This document shows, piece by piece, positions 11,069 through 21,289 of a stretch of 64,000 nt of DNA (the first letter of the stretch is position 1; the number at the start of each line of letters is the position of its first letter). A program made the position numbers and the translations under genes. The stretch comes from Bimuria novae-zelandiae CBS 107.79. Its lineage: Eukaryota; Ascomycota; Dothideomycetes; Pleosporales; Didymosphaeriaceae. Under the pieces are notes generated by a model. The model searched no databases. It saw nothing but the letters and a program-made list of their open reading frames with translations, and had not been told where the DNA came from. The stretch lies in the NCBI GenBank assembly GCA_010015655.1, contig ML976780.1, positions 70,749-134,748 of the forward strand, written 5' to 3'.

Positions 11069-13606
11069 ATGCCTGCGCTTCCCCCGCGGCGCACCTCGCT
11101 GTGTCTCTTCTGCGAGTTCGCCGGCCGAACGCGCCTGCAGCCCCAGCGCCTACTCCCGCGAACCCAAGTCGCGCACCGCGTCTCGACTGGTAGCAGCAAG
11201 CGGAAACCCAAGGCCATCAACATAGAAGATGCGAGGCTGGGTCACTATGGGAAGGTAAGAACACACGGTTGTCGTGGAACGCAATCGCTAACGAGCTATG
11301 CACAGTCTGGCTTCAAACCGGTCGCAAGGCTCACAGCCAAGGGGAAACCCCTGCCCAACTTCTTCGCGACGGTGCGCGAGCGCATGGAGAACCTGAAGGA
11401 AGCCCTCACCGACCCCGAATTCTTCCCGAGTCTGCAGCTGGACCGCGGCGCCTTCGAGCACGAATGGACCACATACGAGCGCTCCATTGGCCTGTGGATC
11501 AAGCAAGCATCGCCCGAACTCCTCAGCCTGGCGAGACTCGCCTCTGGACCTCGTGGCCGGACCAAGCCCCTGGAGAGCCGATTGCGATACCTGTTCTACG
11601 CCCAGATCTACGGCGGACGCTTCACAAAGGCAGAGCAGGAAAACCAGAAGCAGGTCGCCGACTTGCGCTACCCAGCCGAGTGGTACCCTGCAACAAGAGA
11701 GATTCCGCGCAAAGTGATCCTCCACGTTGGGCCGACCAACTCGGGAAAGACATACCATGCGCTGAAGCGACTAGAAGAGGCGGATCGCGGCATCTACCTG
11801 GGTCCCCTGCGACTGCTCGCCCACGAGATCTACACGCGTCTAAACGCAAAGGGGAAGCCGTGCGGATTGGTCACGGGAGAAGAACAACGCGTCCCTGACG
11901 GCGACGTGAAGATGTGGAGTTGCACCGTGGAGATGGCACCTCTCAACCAGCGGCTCGATGTTGCCGTCATCGACGAAATCCAGATGATCAACCACAACGA
12001 CCGAGGCTGGGCATGGACCTCGGCCTTTCTGGGTGTCCAAGCCCGCGAAGTCCATCTCTGCGGCGAAGCAAGAACCGTCCCGCTCATCAAGGAATTGTGT
12101 GCCCTTGTGGGTGACGAGGTGGAAGTTCACGAGTACAAACGACTGACCCCTCTCCAAGTCGCTCCGAAGAGTCTGAACGGCAGCTTGCAGAATCTCGAAA
12201 AGGGCGACTGCATTGTTGCCTTTTCCGTGCTTGGCCTCCATGCGCTTCGAAAAGAGGTAGAGACGAAAACAGGCAAGAAGTGTGCAATTGTGTACGGCAG
12301 TCTGCCACCAGAGACCAGAGCGCAACAAGCCCGCTTGTTCAACGACCCCGACAATGACTATGACTTTTTAGTAGCCAGTGATGCCATTGGCATGGGCCTA
12401 AACCTGAGCATCAAGCGTGTCATTTTCGAATCGACCATGAAGAACAACGGGTCGCAGTTGGTACCTCTGAAAATCTCTGAAGTCAAGCAGATTGGCGGTC
12501 GTGCTGGTCGGTACCGGAGTGCACATCAGGCCGTCGAAGAATCACAAAGCCAAACGGACGGAGCGGTTGATCCGACTATTGGGCTGGACGATGTAAAAGG
12601 AGAGCCAGCCGTGGTGACAGCAATCGCAAAACAATCGCCGCCGGCGACCGTAGGCATGGTCACCACCCTAGACCGTATGGACCACGCTTACCTGAAGTCC
12701 GCGATGGACCGCGAGCCCGAACCCATCGAAACAGCCGGTCTCTTCCCCCCGGCTCTGATCATCGAGCGATTCGCAAACTACTTCCCCCCCGGCACGCCCT
12801 TTAGCTACATCCTCCTCCGCCTGCACGAGATCTCCATCATGCACCCGCGCTTCCACCTCTGCGCGCTAAAAGACCAGCTCGCCATAGCCGACGAGATCCA
12901 CACCGTCAAGAACCTCTCCATCGCAGACCGCATCATGATCTGCGCCGCGCCAACCAACATGCGCGACGAAGCCGAGCGCCGCTTCCTGCGCACACTGGCC
13001 CATTGCATTGCAGACGGCACCTCTGGCGAGCTCCTCGACCTGCCCAACCTCCCGCTCGAGGTCCTCGACGAGAAGCCGACCGCCGCCCGCAATTACCTCT
13101 ACAAGCTTGAGCAGCTGCACAAGATGATCGTCGCGTATCTGTGGCTGAGCTACCGCTTCCCACAGGTCTTCACGACGCGCAAGATCGCGACGTATCTCAA
13201 GCAGATGACTGAAGACGCGATCGAGCGCACGCTCATGGAGTTCTCGTGGACGAATATGAATAGGGAGAGGATTATGCGGAAGAGGGAGGAGGCGATGCGG
13301 CAGTTGCAGGAGGAGGAGAATGACCTTGACGCGCAGGAGAAGGAGTTGATGAAGGGGATGAAGAGGGGGAAGGGGTTGGGTGTCGAGATTCCGGAGGCGG
13401 CGCGTGGTGTTCTTAGGGATGAGCGGGCTTCTGAGGAGGCTGAGCCGCCGGTGGATGATAAGGGCGAGTTTCACATTGAGGAGTTGGAGGATTTGGATGA
13501 GCCGGAGGAGGAGGAGCGAAGACAGGCTGATGCGTCGGGCGGGAAGATAGGCACAGCGATACCTCATACCTCGGAACCGCCTAAAACTGAGGAAGCGAGG
13601 ATGTAA
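11069..13606 (+). CDS. SUV3: Suv3, mitochondrial ATP-dependent RNA helicase
   Basis: Proposed join(11069..11254,11306..13606), 828 aa. Helicase of the mitochondrial degradosome, which unwinds RNA for 3'-5' decay. The N-terminus is Arg-rich with few acids, as for a mitochondrial presequence. Helicase motifs (spliced numbering): Walker A GPTNSGKT at about 204, motif II DEIQ at about 285, the SDAIGMGLN block, and motif VI QIGGRAGR at about 457. A Suv3 C-terminal domain follows, then a charged tail rich in Glu/Lys from about residue 720. The 51-nt intron 11255-11305 (GTAAGA to CACAG) is a multiple of three without stops, so the unspliced frame is also open; removing it joins GHYGK to SGFKP, which matches the family. 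Diverges from SEC1. Confidence 0.93.
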   Translation: MPALPPRRTSLCLFCEFAGRTRLQPQRLLPRTQVAHRVSTGSSKRKPKAINIEDARLGHYGKVRTHGCRGTQSLTSYAQSGFKPVARLTAKGKPLPNFFATVRERMENLKEALTDPEFFPSLQLDRGAFEHEWTTYERSIGLWIKQASPELLSLARLASGPRGRTKPLESRLRYLFYAQIYGGRFTKAEQENQKQVADLRYPAEWYPATREIPRKVILHVGPTNSGKTYHALKRLEEADRGIYLGPLRLLAHEIYTRLNAKGKPCGLVTGEEQRVPDGDVKMWSCTVEMAPLNQRLDVAVIDEIQMINHNDRGWAWTSAFLGVQAREVHLCGEARTVPLIKELCALVGDEVEVHEYKRLTPLQVAPKSLNGSLQNLEKGDCIVAFSVLGLHALRKEVETKTGKKCAIVYGSLPPETRAQQARLFNDPDNDYDFLVASDAIGMGLNLSIKRVIFESTMKNNGSQLVPLKISEVKQIGGRAGRYRSAHQAVEESQSQTDGAVDPTIGLDDVKGEPAVVTAIAKQSPPATVGMVTTLDRMDHAYLKSAMDREPEPIETAGLFPPALIIERFANYFPPGTPFSYILLRLHEISIMHPRFHLCALKDQLAIADEIHTVKNLSIADRIMICAAPTNMRDEAERRFLRTLAHCIADGTSGELLDLPNLPLEVLDEKPTAARNYLYKLEQLHKMIVAYLWLSYRFPQVFTTRKIATYLKQMTEDAIERTLMEFSWTNMNRERIMRKREEAMRQLQEEENDLDAQEKELMKGMKRGKGLGVEIPEAARGVLRDERASEEAEPPVDDKGEFHIEELEDLDEPEEEERRQADASGGKIGTAIPHTSEPPKTEEARM

Positions 13607-13849
13607 GATGGATCTGTATAGAAGTGTAACATATATTACATATAAAACGGAGCTGAGGCGCTTCAGCGTTATCTAAATACCACAACTCGCTTTTTCTCAC
13701 GACCAATCTGGTAGAACGTCCGGTTTTCGACAATTACAGCGTTGTTGTACTGCGTTATGCCGAGGAAAGTGCGAAGAACACCAAGATTCACCTGGGCAGT
13801 GTGGTAGACACTAGCACTGTGTACACCCTACAGCACCACATATGTGGAA
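13607..13849. other. Suv3 3' region
   Basis: Probable 3' UTR of SUV3 followed by the decayed end of the pseudogene on the other strand. No separate gene is supported. Confidence 0.4.
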
Positions 13850-14752
13850 CCGATGTTTTCTCTCTCTAGATATGAACAGCAAGAAGAACAACGGCCGGCG
13901 AAAAGGGGCGCCACCTCTGGAGTCCATGCAACAGCATAACCCACGGGTTGTGCCCCCCCAAACTCAGCGCCCCCGTTGGCAGTGACGACGCTGCCTGTCG
14001 TCCACCGCGCCCGAGCGCTAACTAGCCAGCCGACTACGTCGGCGACGTCCTCGGGATACCCCATCCGTCCGCCCTGCACAACCTTAACCTTGCTCACCCT
14101 CTCTGTTTAGAGGAGAGGACTACGACTCTACTCGCCTCGTTAAAATGCTTCCCTAACCTACGCGTTAGGGGTATTCCACTGATCGGGGGGTTTAAATTGG
14201 ACATAAGGATAGGAGGTGGCCCTCGTGGTGCTGTCCTACGCGGGTATGGAGAAAGAAGAGACGTACCCCGCACGAGATTCTCAACCAGCACGATCCGCCA
14301 CTGTAGATTCGCTGTTAGACTGAGGGAGATATCGGCTTCGGAGGCGGCGCCGAGCGCGGGACGTGTCATGTACGCTGCGTTTAGCACGAGGATGTCGAGT
14401 TTACCCCCGAAATTGTGGGAAAGTGTGGTCAGGAGGGTGCCGGTGGAGGGGAGGGATGAAGATAGTCATAAGAAACGGTAAGGATTGGAAATTCTGAGAG
14501 GGAAAGTAAGGGAATAGATTGGAGTGCAAGGTATGAATGTTATGGGCAGTTCAGTGTTGTCTGCAGACATTGAACAAGATGTAAGTGTGCGGTACAGGAT
14601 AATGTATCTGAAAGTGCAACTCGAGACAAGACACAATGAAAATCCGATTGGTGAAGAGATAGTAGAAGGCTGGTCGTCTTACGTTACGATGGCTACCTTT
14701 CCCTTCAGGTTCTGCTCTTGGAGTTTTGGTGCTTGCGGCTGGTAGTCTGCCA
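13828..14752 (-). pseudogene. Decayed short-chain dehydrogenase lacking its catalytic core
   Basis: Minus-strand SDR pieces appear in the right order but with gaps. The N-terminus (start at 14752) reads MADYQPQAPKLQEQNLKGKVAIVT, i.e. up to the first Rossmann strand, but the Gly-rich TGxxxGxG loop that should follow is not found in the next 200 bases. At about 14430-14280 comes KLDILVLNAAY, the NNAG-region strand, and its helix. At about 14115 comes SRVVVLSS, the strand before the catalytic Ser. Then the sequence jumps directly to GRMGYPEDVADVVGWL and WTTGSVVTANGG, the C-terminal SDR block, so the YxxxK segment of about 50-60 residues is missing. Several stops lie between pieces. Without cofactor loop and catalytic Tyr/Lys it cannot be an active SDR. 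Confidence 0.75.
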
Positions 14753-15263
14753 TGATTGATCTTGGACGAAACCGAGTCACGAACGAATATCTGTTATGAT
14801 CTCCCTCCCTTGTGTAACGCAAGCACGCGGCTGAGTGGTGCAGCCGTGACAGCTTGGTTGCTGCAGGTACGTCATGACGGCGGGGATGAGCGCCCCCGAA
14901 TGCAACCCCATCAGGACGCAAATATCAAGACCACAACACGGAATTATCCTGTAGAGAATCGCAATGGACGATCAAGTCTCCCAACAACAGGTTTAGGGGT
15001 GAATTGCTGGCAACACGTGAGGCTTACCCGAATCAGGGCTTAGTGAGATGAGCGGGTGCAAATCCTACAAGCCGGCGCTTCCGCGCGCATCGTCACCAAC
15101 CCCGAGTTCGCCATCCTCCTCGCATTCTCACCGCAGCCTACAGCACCGCGCGCCAGTCTTAACAGAACATACCTACCTCAGAGAGAGCGGGGACATCGAC
15201 TGCACGCGCACCGGCGACCAAGACCCTATTGTACACACGCACAGTGCCCGTTGCGCCGCCGCA
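14753..15263. other. Intergenic upstream of KEI1
   Basis: No gene supported. It would hold the promoter of KEI1 and, if ever active, of the SDR pseudogene. Open frames here are short and have no family-like content. Confidence 0.5.
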
Positions 15264-16304
15264 ATGGCGCCTTCACAGCTCTTTGAGCTGCCCCGGCCAA
15301 AGGTGCGACTTTGCAGTGGGCCTGGGATATTCGGGTCTAACATGTTGTAGAACTTCTTCCAAAGCATGTCGCTGCGGACAGGCGCCGAAATCATCACGTA
15401 CCTACAGATCATCAACAAAGTGTCCGGGCTGTACGGCCTGCTCGCCCTGCTGACTGGTGCCTCCATCGACGGGTGGCAGCTGTCCATGTACCTCTACTCG
15501 ACCATCATCCTCGTCGCAACCGCCTACCTCTACCGACATGTCCGCCTGCAGACGCCGTTTGAAACGCTGTTGCTCGCACACTTGTACGCGCTCGACTCGG
15601 TGATTAATGCGCTGTATACTGCCTTCTTCGGCTTTGTCTGGTTCTACACGCTCGCGAACCACCCCGATGGCGGCGACAACTCGGTCGCGCCCGGCATCCC
15701 CGACAACGCCGGCTTCACGAGCCCCAAGTACAACGTCAGCCAGGTCGATGTCGTTGCCGAGCCGGCTGGCGTAGCGGGCCAAAATGCCGTCGCCGTCGGA
15801 CAGGGCACACCGGCGTCCGCACCCGGGCTCGGCGGCGCAGTCTTCGAGACCAGCAGCATCATGAGCATCTCCCTCATCACAGGCTTCTGGGCCCTCCGCG
15901 TCTACTTCGTGTTCGTCATGCTCGCCTTTGCGCGCCAGTGCCTCCGCCAGCACATGGCCGCCAACGCCTCCTCGGCCGCGTGGTACAACAACGACGCTCC
16001 CACGCTCGGCAACCTCGCCGAGAACCCGTTCCAGGAGGGCAAAGAGGGCGGCCAGGGGCTGAGAGGCAAGGTTGGCCGAACCATGCTGAGCGGAGCACCG
16101 CAATACTGGCTGGGCTCGAGTGCAGACGAGGATGACTCGTGGATGCGCGGCGTCGGCGGTAAGTTCAGCAAGAAGAGCGCATCGGCAGGAGAACCGATTG
16201 GCCTCGGCGAGCGCGAGCGGAGAAGAAGAAGTGGGACCGGGCCACCGGCTCCACCCAAGGAGTTGAGGCTGCCGCAGATTGCCGACTTGCAGGAGGTGCG
16301 CTGA
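15264..16304 (+). CDS. KEI1: Kei1-like regulatory subunit of inositol phosphorylceramide synthase
   Basis: Proposed join(15264..15302,15351..16304), 330 aa. Kei1 is the Golgi membrane partner of Aur1, which transfers phosphoinositol to ceramide; in yeast it is needed for activity and Golgi location. The first exon gives MAPSQLFELPRPK and the 48-nt intron 15303-15350 joins it to NFFQSMSLRTGAEIITYLQI, matching the family start. Hydrophobic segments lie at about 28-50 (with NKVSGLYGLLALLTGA), 57-77, 89-114 and 183-206. A hydrophilic Gly/Ala-rich loop separates the third and fourth, and a long polar, Arg-rich C-terminal tail follows, presumably cytosolic. Identification rests on the LNKVSGFYG-like signature and topology of the Kei1 (DUF1753) family. 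Confidence 0.83.
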
Positions 16305-16853
16305 GGAAATCTTGAGAGTAATTGTGCGTTTTGCATCGGGATATGCGGCGAGGACGACAATGACTTTGGGACCGACTAGGGAAGGTTGTCATGCGTTCAA
16401 GCGAGACGAAGTTCCTCTGATGATGGACGTGTACGATAGGGGACTTGGGTTCGGCTTAGAGGTGCATCCCAAGCGGCTATTCTTCGGTTTTTACTTCAAC
16501 GTCGCAGCGTGCGTGGAAGCATAGCATGGAGTTGTTTACCTTCGCATAATCTACGCATTCAGCTACCTTCCATCATAGCAGATTCTGAGTTGACAATTAT
16601 TGCAGTAGAGAGAATTACTAGAGGTAGACTACTGTGAAGTACACATTGGGTTAATGGTCGAACTGCGGGGCTAGACCACGCTACCTGAAGGCAGTAAGCC
16701 GAACGACGACTACATCTCCACAATATCTGCACCTACATCCTCTACACATGGAGGGAACCTCCTAACTAAGATGTCCATTGCCCCTCCAACCTTCCCCCAT
16801 CCCTCTCCTCCAAACCAACCCCTAATCTCGAGACTAAAGAAACAACACCAAAA
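16305..16853. other. Intergenic, KEI1 to GH2
   Basis: No gene supported. The last 80 bases before 16854 are C-rich with CCAACC/CTCC runs and an AAAAATG context, as expected for a fungal 5' leader of the GH2 gene. Confidence 0.5.
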
Positions 16854-18959
16854 ATGTCAAATGAATACCCCCGCCCAGACTGGGTCCGCCCCAATCTCAC
16901 GTGGAAGTCTCTAAACGGCCCTTGGTCATTCATTTTTGATGATAATGATGTCGGTCTCGCGCGGGAATGGCATCTCACCGGCCTGCCTGCCGAGGTTTCC
17001 GTGGACCCGTCTCTCACCAATACGTCCGGCTCCTCGGCGCTGGACAGCGAGAGCATCACGGCTAAGATCGTGGGTGACGCTGGGACCTTACTCGAAGGAA
17101 ATATCCCCACCGCCTCTACCGCCGGCGTCACGCACGCTAAGCGCGAGATTACCGTGCCGTTCGTGTGGCAGAGCGCCGCCTCGGGGATTGCGGAGAAGGG
17201 CGTGCATGAGGTTTTTTGGTACGAGAGAAACATCACCGATCTGCGAAGCGCGAGTCAGAAAGAGAACGGGGATAGGGTATTGTTGAGATTTTGCGCAGTG
17301 GATTACGAGGCATCCGTCTGGGTCGATGGACATTTTTTCGGTGCACATCGCGGAGGGCATGTACCGTTCGAACTCGACGTGACGGATGCGTTTGCATCGG
17401 ACAAGAAAGGAGGGGAAGAGACGAGGGTTACGATGCGCGTGTTCGATTCGGCATTCGATTTAACACAACCGAGAGGAAAGCAGTATTGGGGCGCAAAGCC
17501 CGAGAGCATTTTTTACACGCCGAGTAGCGGGATTTGGGGGGATGTGTGGATGGAGGTTGTCCCGAGTGTTAGGCTGGGGGATTCGAGTAAGGGGACGGTG
17601 CTGAGGAGTGATGATATCGCGGGGGGGAAGTTAGCTGCTACACTAAAAGTAATAGGACGACCAGCCGGGTCGGGCTACACTGTTGCGATGGAAGTCCAGC
17701 TTCACGGTGAGAAGGTCAGCACGACGGAGAGGATTGCCTTTCCGCGGGACTCCGACCTCGTCAGCTTCGCCGTAGACATGCGTCTCCCTTCGACCTTGGT
17801 CACCTCGCTGCGCTCCTCCCCAGCCTCCGCAAACCATCTCTCCAAAGACTCTGCCTGGCTCAACGGCATCGCACTCTGGGCTCCCTCACACCCCATCCTC
17901 TACACCCTCACCCTCACCCTCTACGACCCAACAGGCAATATAATCGACACAGTCACCACCCCCACCGGCATGCGCTCCCTCTCCTGGCACAACTCCACCC
18001 TCCACCTCAACGGCCACCCCTACTTCCAAGCCCTCCTCCTCGATCAATCCTACTGGCCCTCCACCCACATGACACCCCCCACCCCTTCCGCGCTGATCAC
18101 CGACATCCACCTCGCGAAAGCAATGGGCTTCAACGGCGTCCGCAAGCACCAGACCATTTCCTCTCCCGCTTTCCTTTACGCCGCCGACACGCTCGGCTTC
18201 CTCGTGTGGGGCGAAATGGCAAACGCATACTCCTTCTCCCCCGCTTACGTTGAGAGGTTCGACGCAGAGTGGCGCGAAGCCGTCCTTTTGCAGATAAATC
18301 ATCCCTGTGTGGTCGCGTGGACGCCTGTGAATGAGAGCTGGGGGTATACGGACCTTGCGCACAGCATTGAGCAAAGGAATCATATACGGAGTTTGTACTA
18401 TGCGACGAAGGTGTTGGATCCGAGCAGGCCGGTTAATGATAATTGCGGGTGGGAACACGTACGCGGCGACCTCACCACGTTCCACGACTACGCGGACGGC
18501 GAGGCGCTCGCGGCTACTTGTAAGAGTTTGGATGGTATACTTGCGTCGAAGGCGGGGAGGCCGCTCTTCGTAAAACCTATCCCTGGGGTAGACGAAGGTG
18601 CAGCACACACGCCCGGCGCACCGATTATTTGTACCGAGTTCGGCGGGATTAATATCGCGCGCCAGACCCAAATCCAAACTTCTCCCTCCACTACCCCTGA
18701 GAAGGGAGACGATCGTGACTGGGGCTACACGACGGCGAGCGATCCAAAGGATTTACTGAGCAGGATTGGAAAGATGATGAAGGCGATTGTGGAGCCGGGG
18801 CTTGTGTGTGGGTTTGTGTACACCCAGCTCACCGATATAGAACAGGAGGTTAATGGGTTGTATACGCCGGAGCGGGAGGCAAAGTTGGAGCCGGAGAGGG
18901 TGAGGGAGATTATTGAGGGGGTTGTTGAGAGGTGGAATGGGTTGCAGAAGAAGAAGTAG
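16854..18959 (+). CDS. Glycoside hydrolase family 2 protein (beta-galactosidase/beta-glucuronidase type)
   Basis: Single open frame of 701 aa, no intron needed. GH2 enzymes cleave beta-linked galactose, glucuronic acid or mannose by a retaining mechanism. The N-terminal sugar-binding domain starts YPRPDWVRPNLTWKSLNGPW and includes VPFVWQSAASG and FCAVDYEASVWVDG. An Ig-like middle domain follows, then the TIM barrel with GFNGVRKHQ. The acid/base is Glu494 in WTPVNESWG, and the probable nucleophile is Glu595 in ICTEFGG, spaced as expected for the family. There is no signal peptide, so an intracellular role is likely. It resembles the large group of fungal and bacterial intracellular GH2 proteins of unknown exact substrate. 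Neighbours give no pathway hint. Confidence 0.9.
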   Translation: MSNEYPRPDWVRPNLTWKSLNGPWSFIFDDNDVGLAREWHLTGLPAEVSVDPSLTNTSGSSALDSESITAKIVGDAGTLLEGNIPTASTAGVTHAKREITVPFVWQSAASGIAEKGVHEVFWYERNITDLRSASQKENGDRVLLRFCAVDYEASVWVDGHFFGAHRGGHVPFELDVTDAFASDKKGGEETRVTMRVFDSAFDLTQPRGKQYWGAKPESIFYTPSSGIWGDVWMEVVPSVRLGDSSKGTVLRSDDIAGGKLAATLKVIGRPAGSGYTVAMEVQLHGEKVSTTERIAFPRDSDLVSFAVDMRLPSTLVTSLRSSPASANHLSKDSAWLNGIALWAPSHPILYTLTLTLYDPTGNIIDTVTTPTGMRSLSWHNSTLHLNGHPYFQALLLDQSYWPSTHMTPPTPSALITDIHLAKAMGFNGVRKHQTISSPAFLYAADTLGFLVWGEMANAYSFSPAYVERFDAEWREAVLLQINHPCVVAWTPVNESWGYTDLAHSIEQRNHIRSLYYATKVLDPSRPVNDNCGWEHVRGDLTTFHDYADGEALAATCKSLDGILASKAGRPLFVKPIPGVDEGAAHTPGAPIICTEFGGINIARQTQIQTSPSTTPEKGDDRDWGYTTASDPKDLLSRIGKMMKAIVEPGLVCGFVYTQLTDIEQEVNGLYTPEREAKLEPERVREIIEGVVERWNGLQKKK

Positions 18960-19320
18960 GGGGGTGAGAGATGGAGGGGGCGTAGGAAGATGGAGCAGGA
19001 TAGATGGTGAAAGGGGTTGTCGTTGGCTGCTCCCTGTGGAGGGAATGGGGACTAGAAGCGTTGCCTGTACTGGGACTGGCTGGGATATATATGGTAGATA
19101 CCTAGGACGTCTTCAGCGGGTATCGTCTCCCACTCCTTTGAATTATTGACTCCAAACCTCGAATTGCCCCTCCATATCTCTATCCTCCCTACCAAATGCC
19201 CATAACACAAACCATCCTCCACACCGCTCTCATATCATTCCTGCATTTCCCCTCTTTCCTTCCACCCACCAACCCCTCCAAGAAAAAAAAAAGGGGGGGG
19301 CGGTGGGCGGGCAATGCAAC
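18960..19320. other. Convergent 3' interval, GH2 / DIB1
   Basis: Both flanking genes end here, so it should hold two 3' UTRs. A purine/pyrimidine homopolymer pair (A-run then G-run) lies at about 19280-19300. No gene is supported. Confidence 0.5.
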
Positions 19321-19919
19321 TCAATAAAGCCACTTCGTCGAATAATCCTTCGGTGACACCACCAATCCCTTCCCTTTGCTCGCCCCACGGTACACAGTCT
19401 CGATGATGTCAATCAGCTCGTCTTTGCTGCTGAGCGCGAAGTTGATCTTGTTGTTGTTGCCCGTGCCAAAGTCGCATTGGATGTGTTTGTTGCTGTTTCG
19501 GCTGTGTTAGCCTCTTCCTTCCCTCTTGCCATCTCTTCTTGATTGCCGCGGACTTTTCCGTGTACGCACCGCCAGAAAAACATAACAGTACACTCGTCGT
19601 AGATCTCGTACATGGCGTTGAAATCGGGAACCTCTTTGTTGTCGACGAGGTAGATTGTTGCGAAGGACTTGATGCGGGAGGCGATTTTGTAGAGGTGTTC
19701 GTCCATGGCCTGGGCGCGGTTAGCGTCGTCTCTGAGCGTGAGGCAGCATGGTGTGGCTGGCTCATGGTTAGAGGAGCAGTATGAAAAAGGAAGACGTACC
19801 ATGACAGACGCGTCGCCAGCGCGGCCGAAGCGAATGACCACGACGCGCCGCTCTTCGCTGAGGATCGCTTGGTCGACGTGCCAGCCGGAGTGGAGATGCG
19901 GGAGGAGAATGGAGCCCAT
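19321..19919 (-). CDS. DIB1: Dib1/Dim1, U4/U6.U5 tri-snRNP thioredoxin-fold protein
   Basis: Proposed complement(join(19321..19492,19570..19709,19800..19919)), 143 aa, exactly the usual Dib1 length. This small thioredoxin-like protein sits in the spliceosomal tri-snRNP and must leave for activation. The start MGSILLPHLHSGWHVDQAIL and the run VVVIRFGRAGDASVM match the family, as do FATIYLVDNKEVPDFN, MYEIYDECTVMFFWR, DFGTGNNNKINFAL and the ending KGLVVSPKDYSTKWLY. Introns of 90 nt (19710-19799) and 77 nt (19493-19569) are both GT-AG and restore the conserved frame exactly. Confidence 0.96.
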
Positions 19920-20835
19920 TGTGCGCTCTTGTGGCTGGCTAGATGGTTGTGTAGGTTGTGGGAGTAGACAAGCGAAATGAGAGGTAAGTGGGTGCGTAGA
20001 GGATTTGGCGTTAAAGGAAGTAAACGGAGACTGCAGGTGCGGATATAGTCGTCGAATTAGGAAGTGGCCACCCACGTGGTATTGGTTTTGCAGTCACGAC
20101 GGTGGACCTAAGGTAGGTATTCGTCAATGCTTAAAACTTGGATCGCATAGTATGGAAGAAAGTGACTGTATAAGGAACGACAGGACACATCGGACAATGC
20201 TGCCTCCACGCATCGTTCGGATTGCACCCCAGCATCGTTTTTGATGGCTTTTTTCTTTGCCTTGGATAGCCGAACTGTCGGATCCAACAGCATGCACACT
20301 ACTCTCTTCCAGCTGCGCCCCTCGTTGAGCTTCTTATTAGTTCTATCAAGATTGGCCAGGTACAGTCGGACCTTGCTGCGAGAAATCATGTTCTCGTATG
20401 ACTGGAGACAGGCTTGCTGATTTATTGTAAGTTCAGCGGAGGGGTTGTAGCTTGAGGCATGTCAGGCAGGCCCATGAGGAGTAGTGCTACAGCGGACCGA
20501 GGTTTAATTCACTCACTTCAAGGTAGGCTTGTTGCGACGTGGTGAGATCAGCTGACGGGCTGTAGCCTGAGTATGTCACGGTTCACACGAAGACTGATAC
20601 TTCTTCTTCATGACTGGAAAGGGAAACCCCGTTATGGAAGGAGCTAGCTGGATTTGAGTTGCGCGTTCGATGCGACTGTGAACATTCTCTCTTCGTGACT
20701 TTAATGGGCGCTTATCGAGAAAATCGAAGTTCCTGGCAAAGCTAATCAAATGGTCACGCATTTTAAAGGACATTTCTTTGGGCCACCATAGCATGATCCC
20801 ATATCTCTTGATGCGGTTCAGACAGAATCGTATGT
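19920..20835. other. Intergenic, no supported gene
   Basis: The first part is the DIB1 upstream region. A minus-strand open frame at 20108-20389 (93 codons, Lys/Arg-rich) has no recognisable family. Two related stretches at about 20407-20463 and 20527-20580 share GGCTTGTTG/GGCTTGCTG, a CAGC-GGGG-TGTAGC-TGAG block and TGTCA, so a diverged duplication with about 120-bp spacing is likely. Confidence 0.45.
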
Positions 20836-21285
20836 CTACAATCGCACTCTGTGCTTCTTTCTGAGCTCTTGATCTCGCCGGAATTGCGAGACTGCTTTCA
20901 AGTTCTCTTCCGAGCCAAATCTCTCATTCTGAATGAGAGCGCATTCGCGGTCATTCGCATCGAGGAGCTCCTGCCGTGAGCGATTCCTCATCAACGCCTT
21001 TGTCGCTTGAAGGGCTCCGTGCAGGGAACTGGCAAGCCTGGTCGCTATATCAAGCACATTTCCCAGAAATTCATGCGTTGGGAGAATCTTGCTGACGAGG
21101 CCGAGCCTTTCAGCGTCGTCGGCCGAAATACCATCCCCTACGAGTAGGATTGCTGCAGCTTTCAGGTGGCCCATGATAGCAGGGAAGGAGAAACTAGACG
21201 CGCCTTCTGCAGCCATACCGAGTTTCGTGAAGGGGGTGAGGAAGTACATGTCTGGCGTCGCGTACACGAGATTGAACGCTAATAA
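20836..21285 (-). pseudogene. 3' half of an enoyl-CoA hydratase/isomerase gene, truncated by transposon DNA
   Basis: The minus-strand frame reads the C-terminal half of a crotonase-fold protein: LVYATPDMYFLTPFTKLGM, then AEGASSFSFPAIMGHLKAAAILLVGD and DAERLGLVSKILP, the usual helix order with a shortened Glu/Gly loop. It ends in an Arg-rich tail, KKHRVRL. Peroxisomal delta3-delta2-enoyl-CoA isomerase-like proteins of fungi have this form. Reading upstream (to about 21285) the frame still makes sense (ILLAFNLVYA) but then meets two consecutive TAG codons at about 21293-21298, and AT-rich RIP-type DNA takes over. The active-site oxyanion half is therefore gone. Either a transposon inserted and RIP spread into the gene, or the gene was cut at insertion. 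Confidence 0.75.
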
Positions 21286-21289
21286 AATA

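Noticed and set aside
12866..13567. 233-codon antisense frame within SUV3
   Set aside because: Shadow of the conserved helicase gene on the other strand, in codon-biased GC-rich DNA.
15402..16103. 233-codon antisense frame within KEI1
   Set aside because: Mirror of a gene whose sense frame matches the Kei1 family.
17886..18677. 263-codon antisense frame within the GH2 gene
   Set aside because: Mirror of a confident GH2 coding region; no independent family match.
20108..20389. 93-codon basic minus-strand frame
   Set aside because: No motif, and flanked by stops without a splice pattern; kept only as a remark in the intergenic entry.
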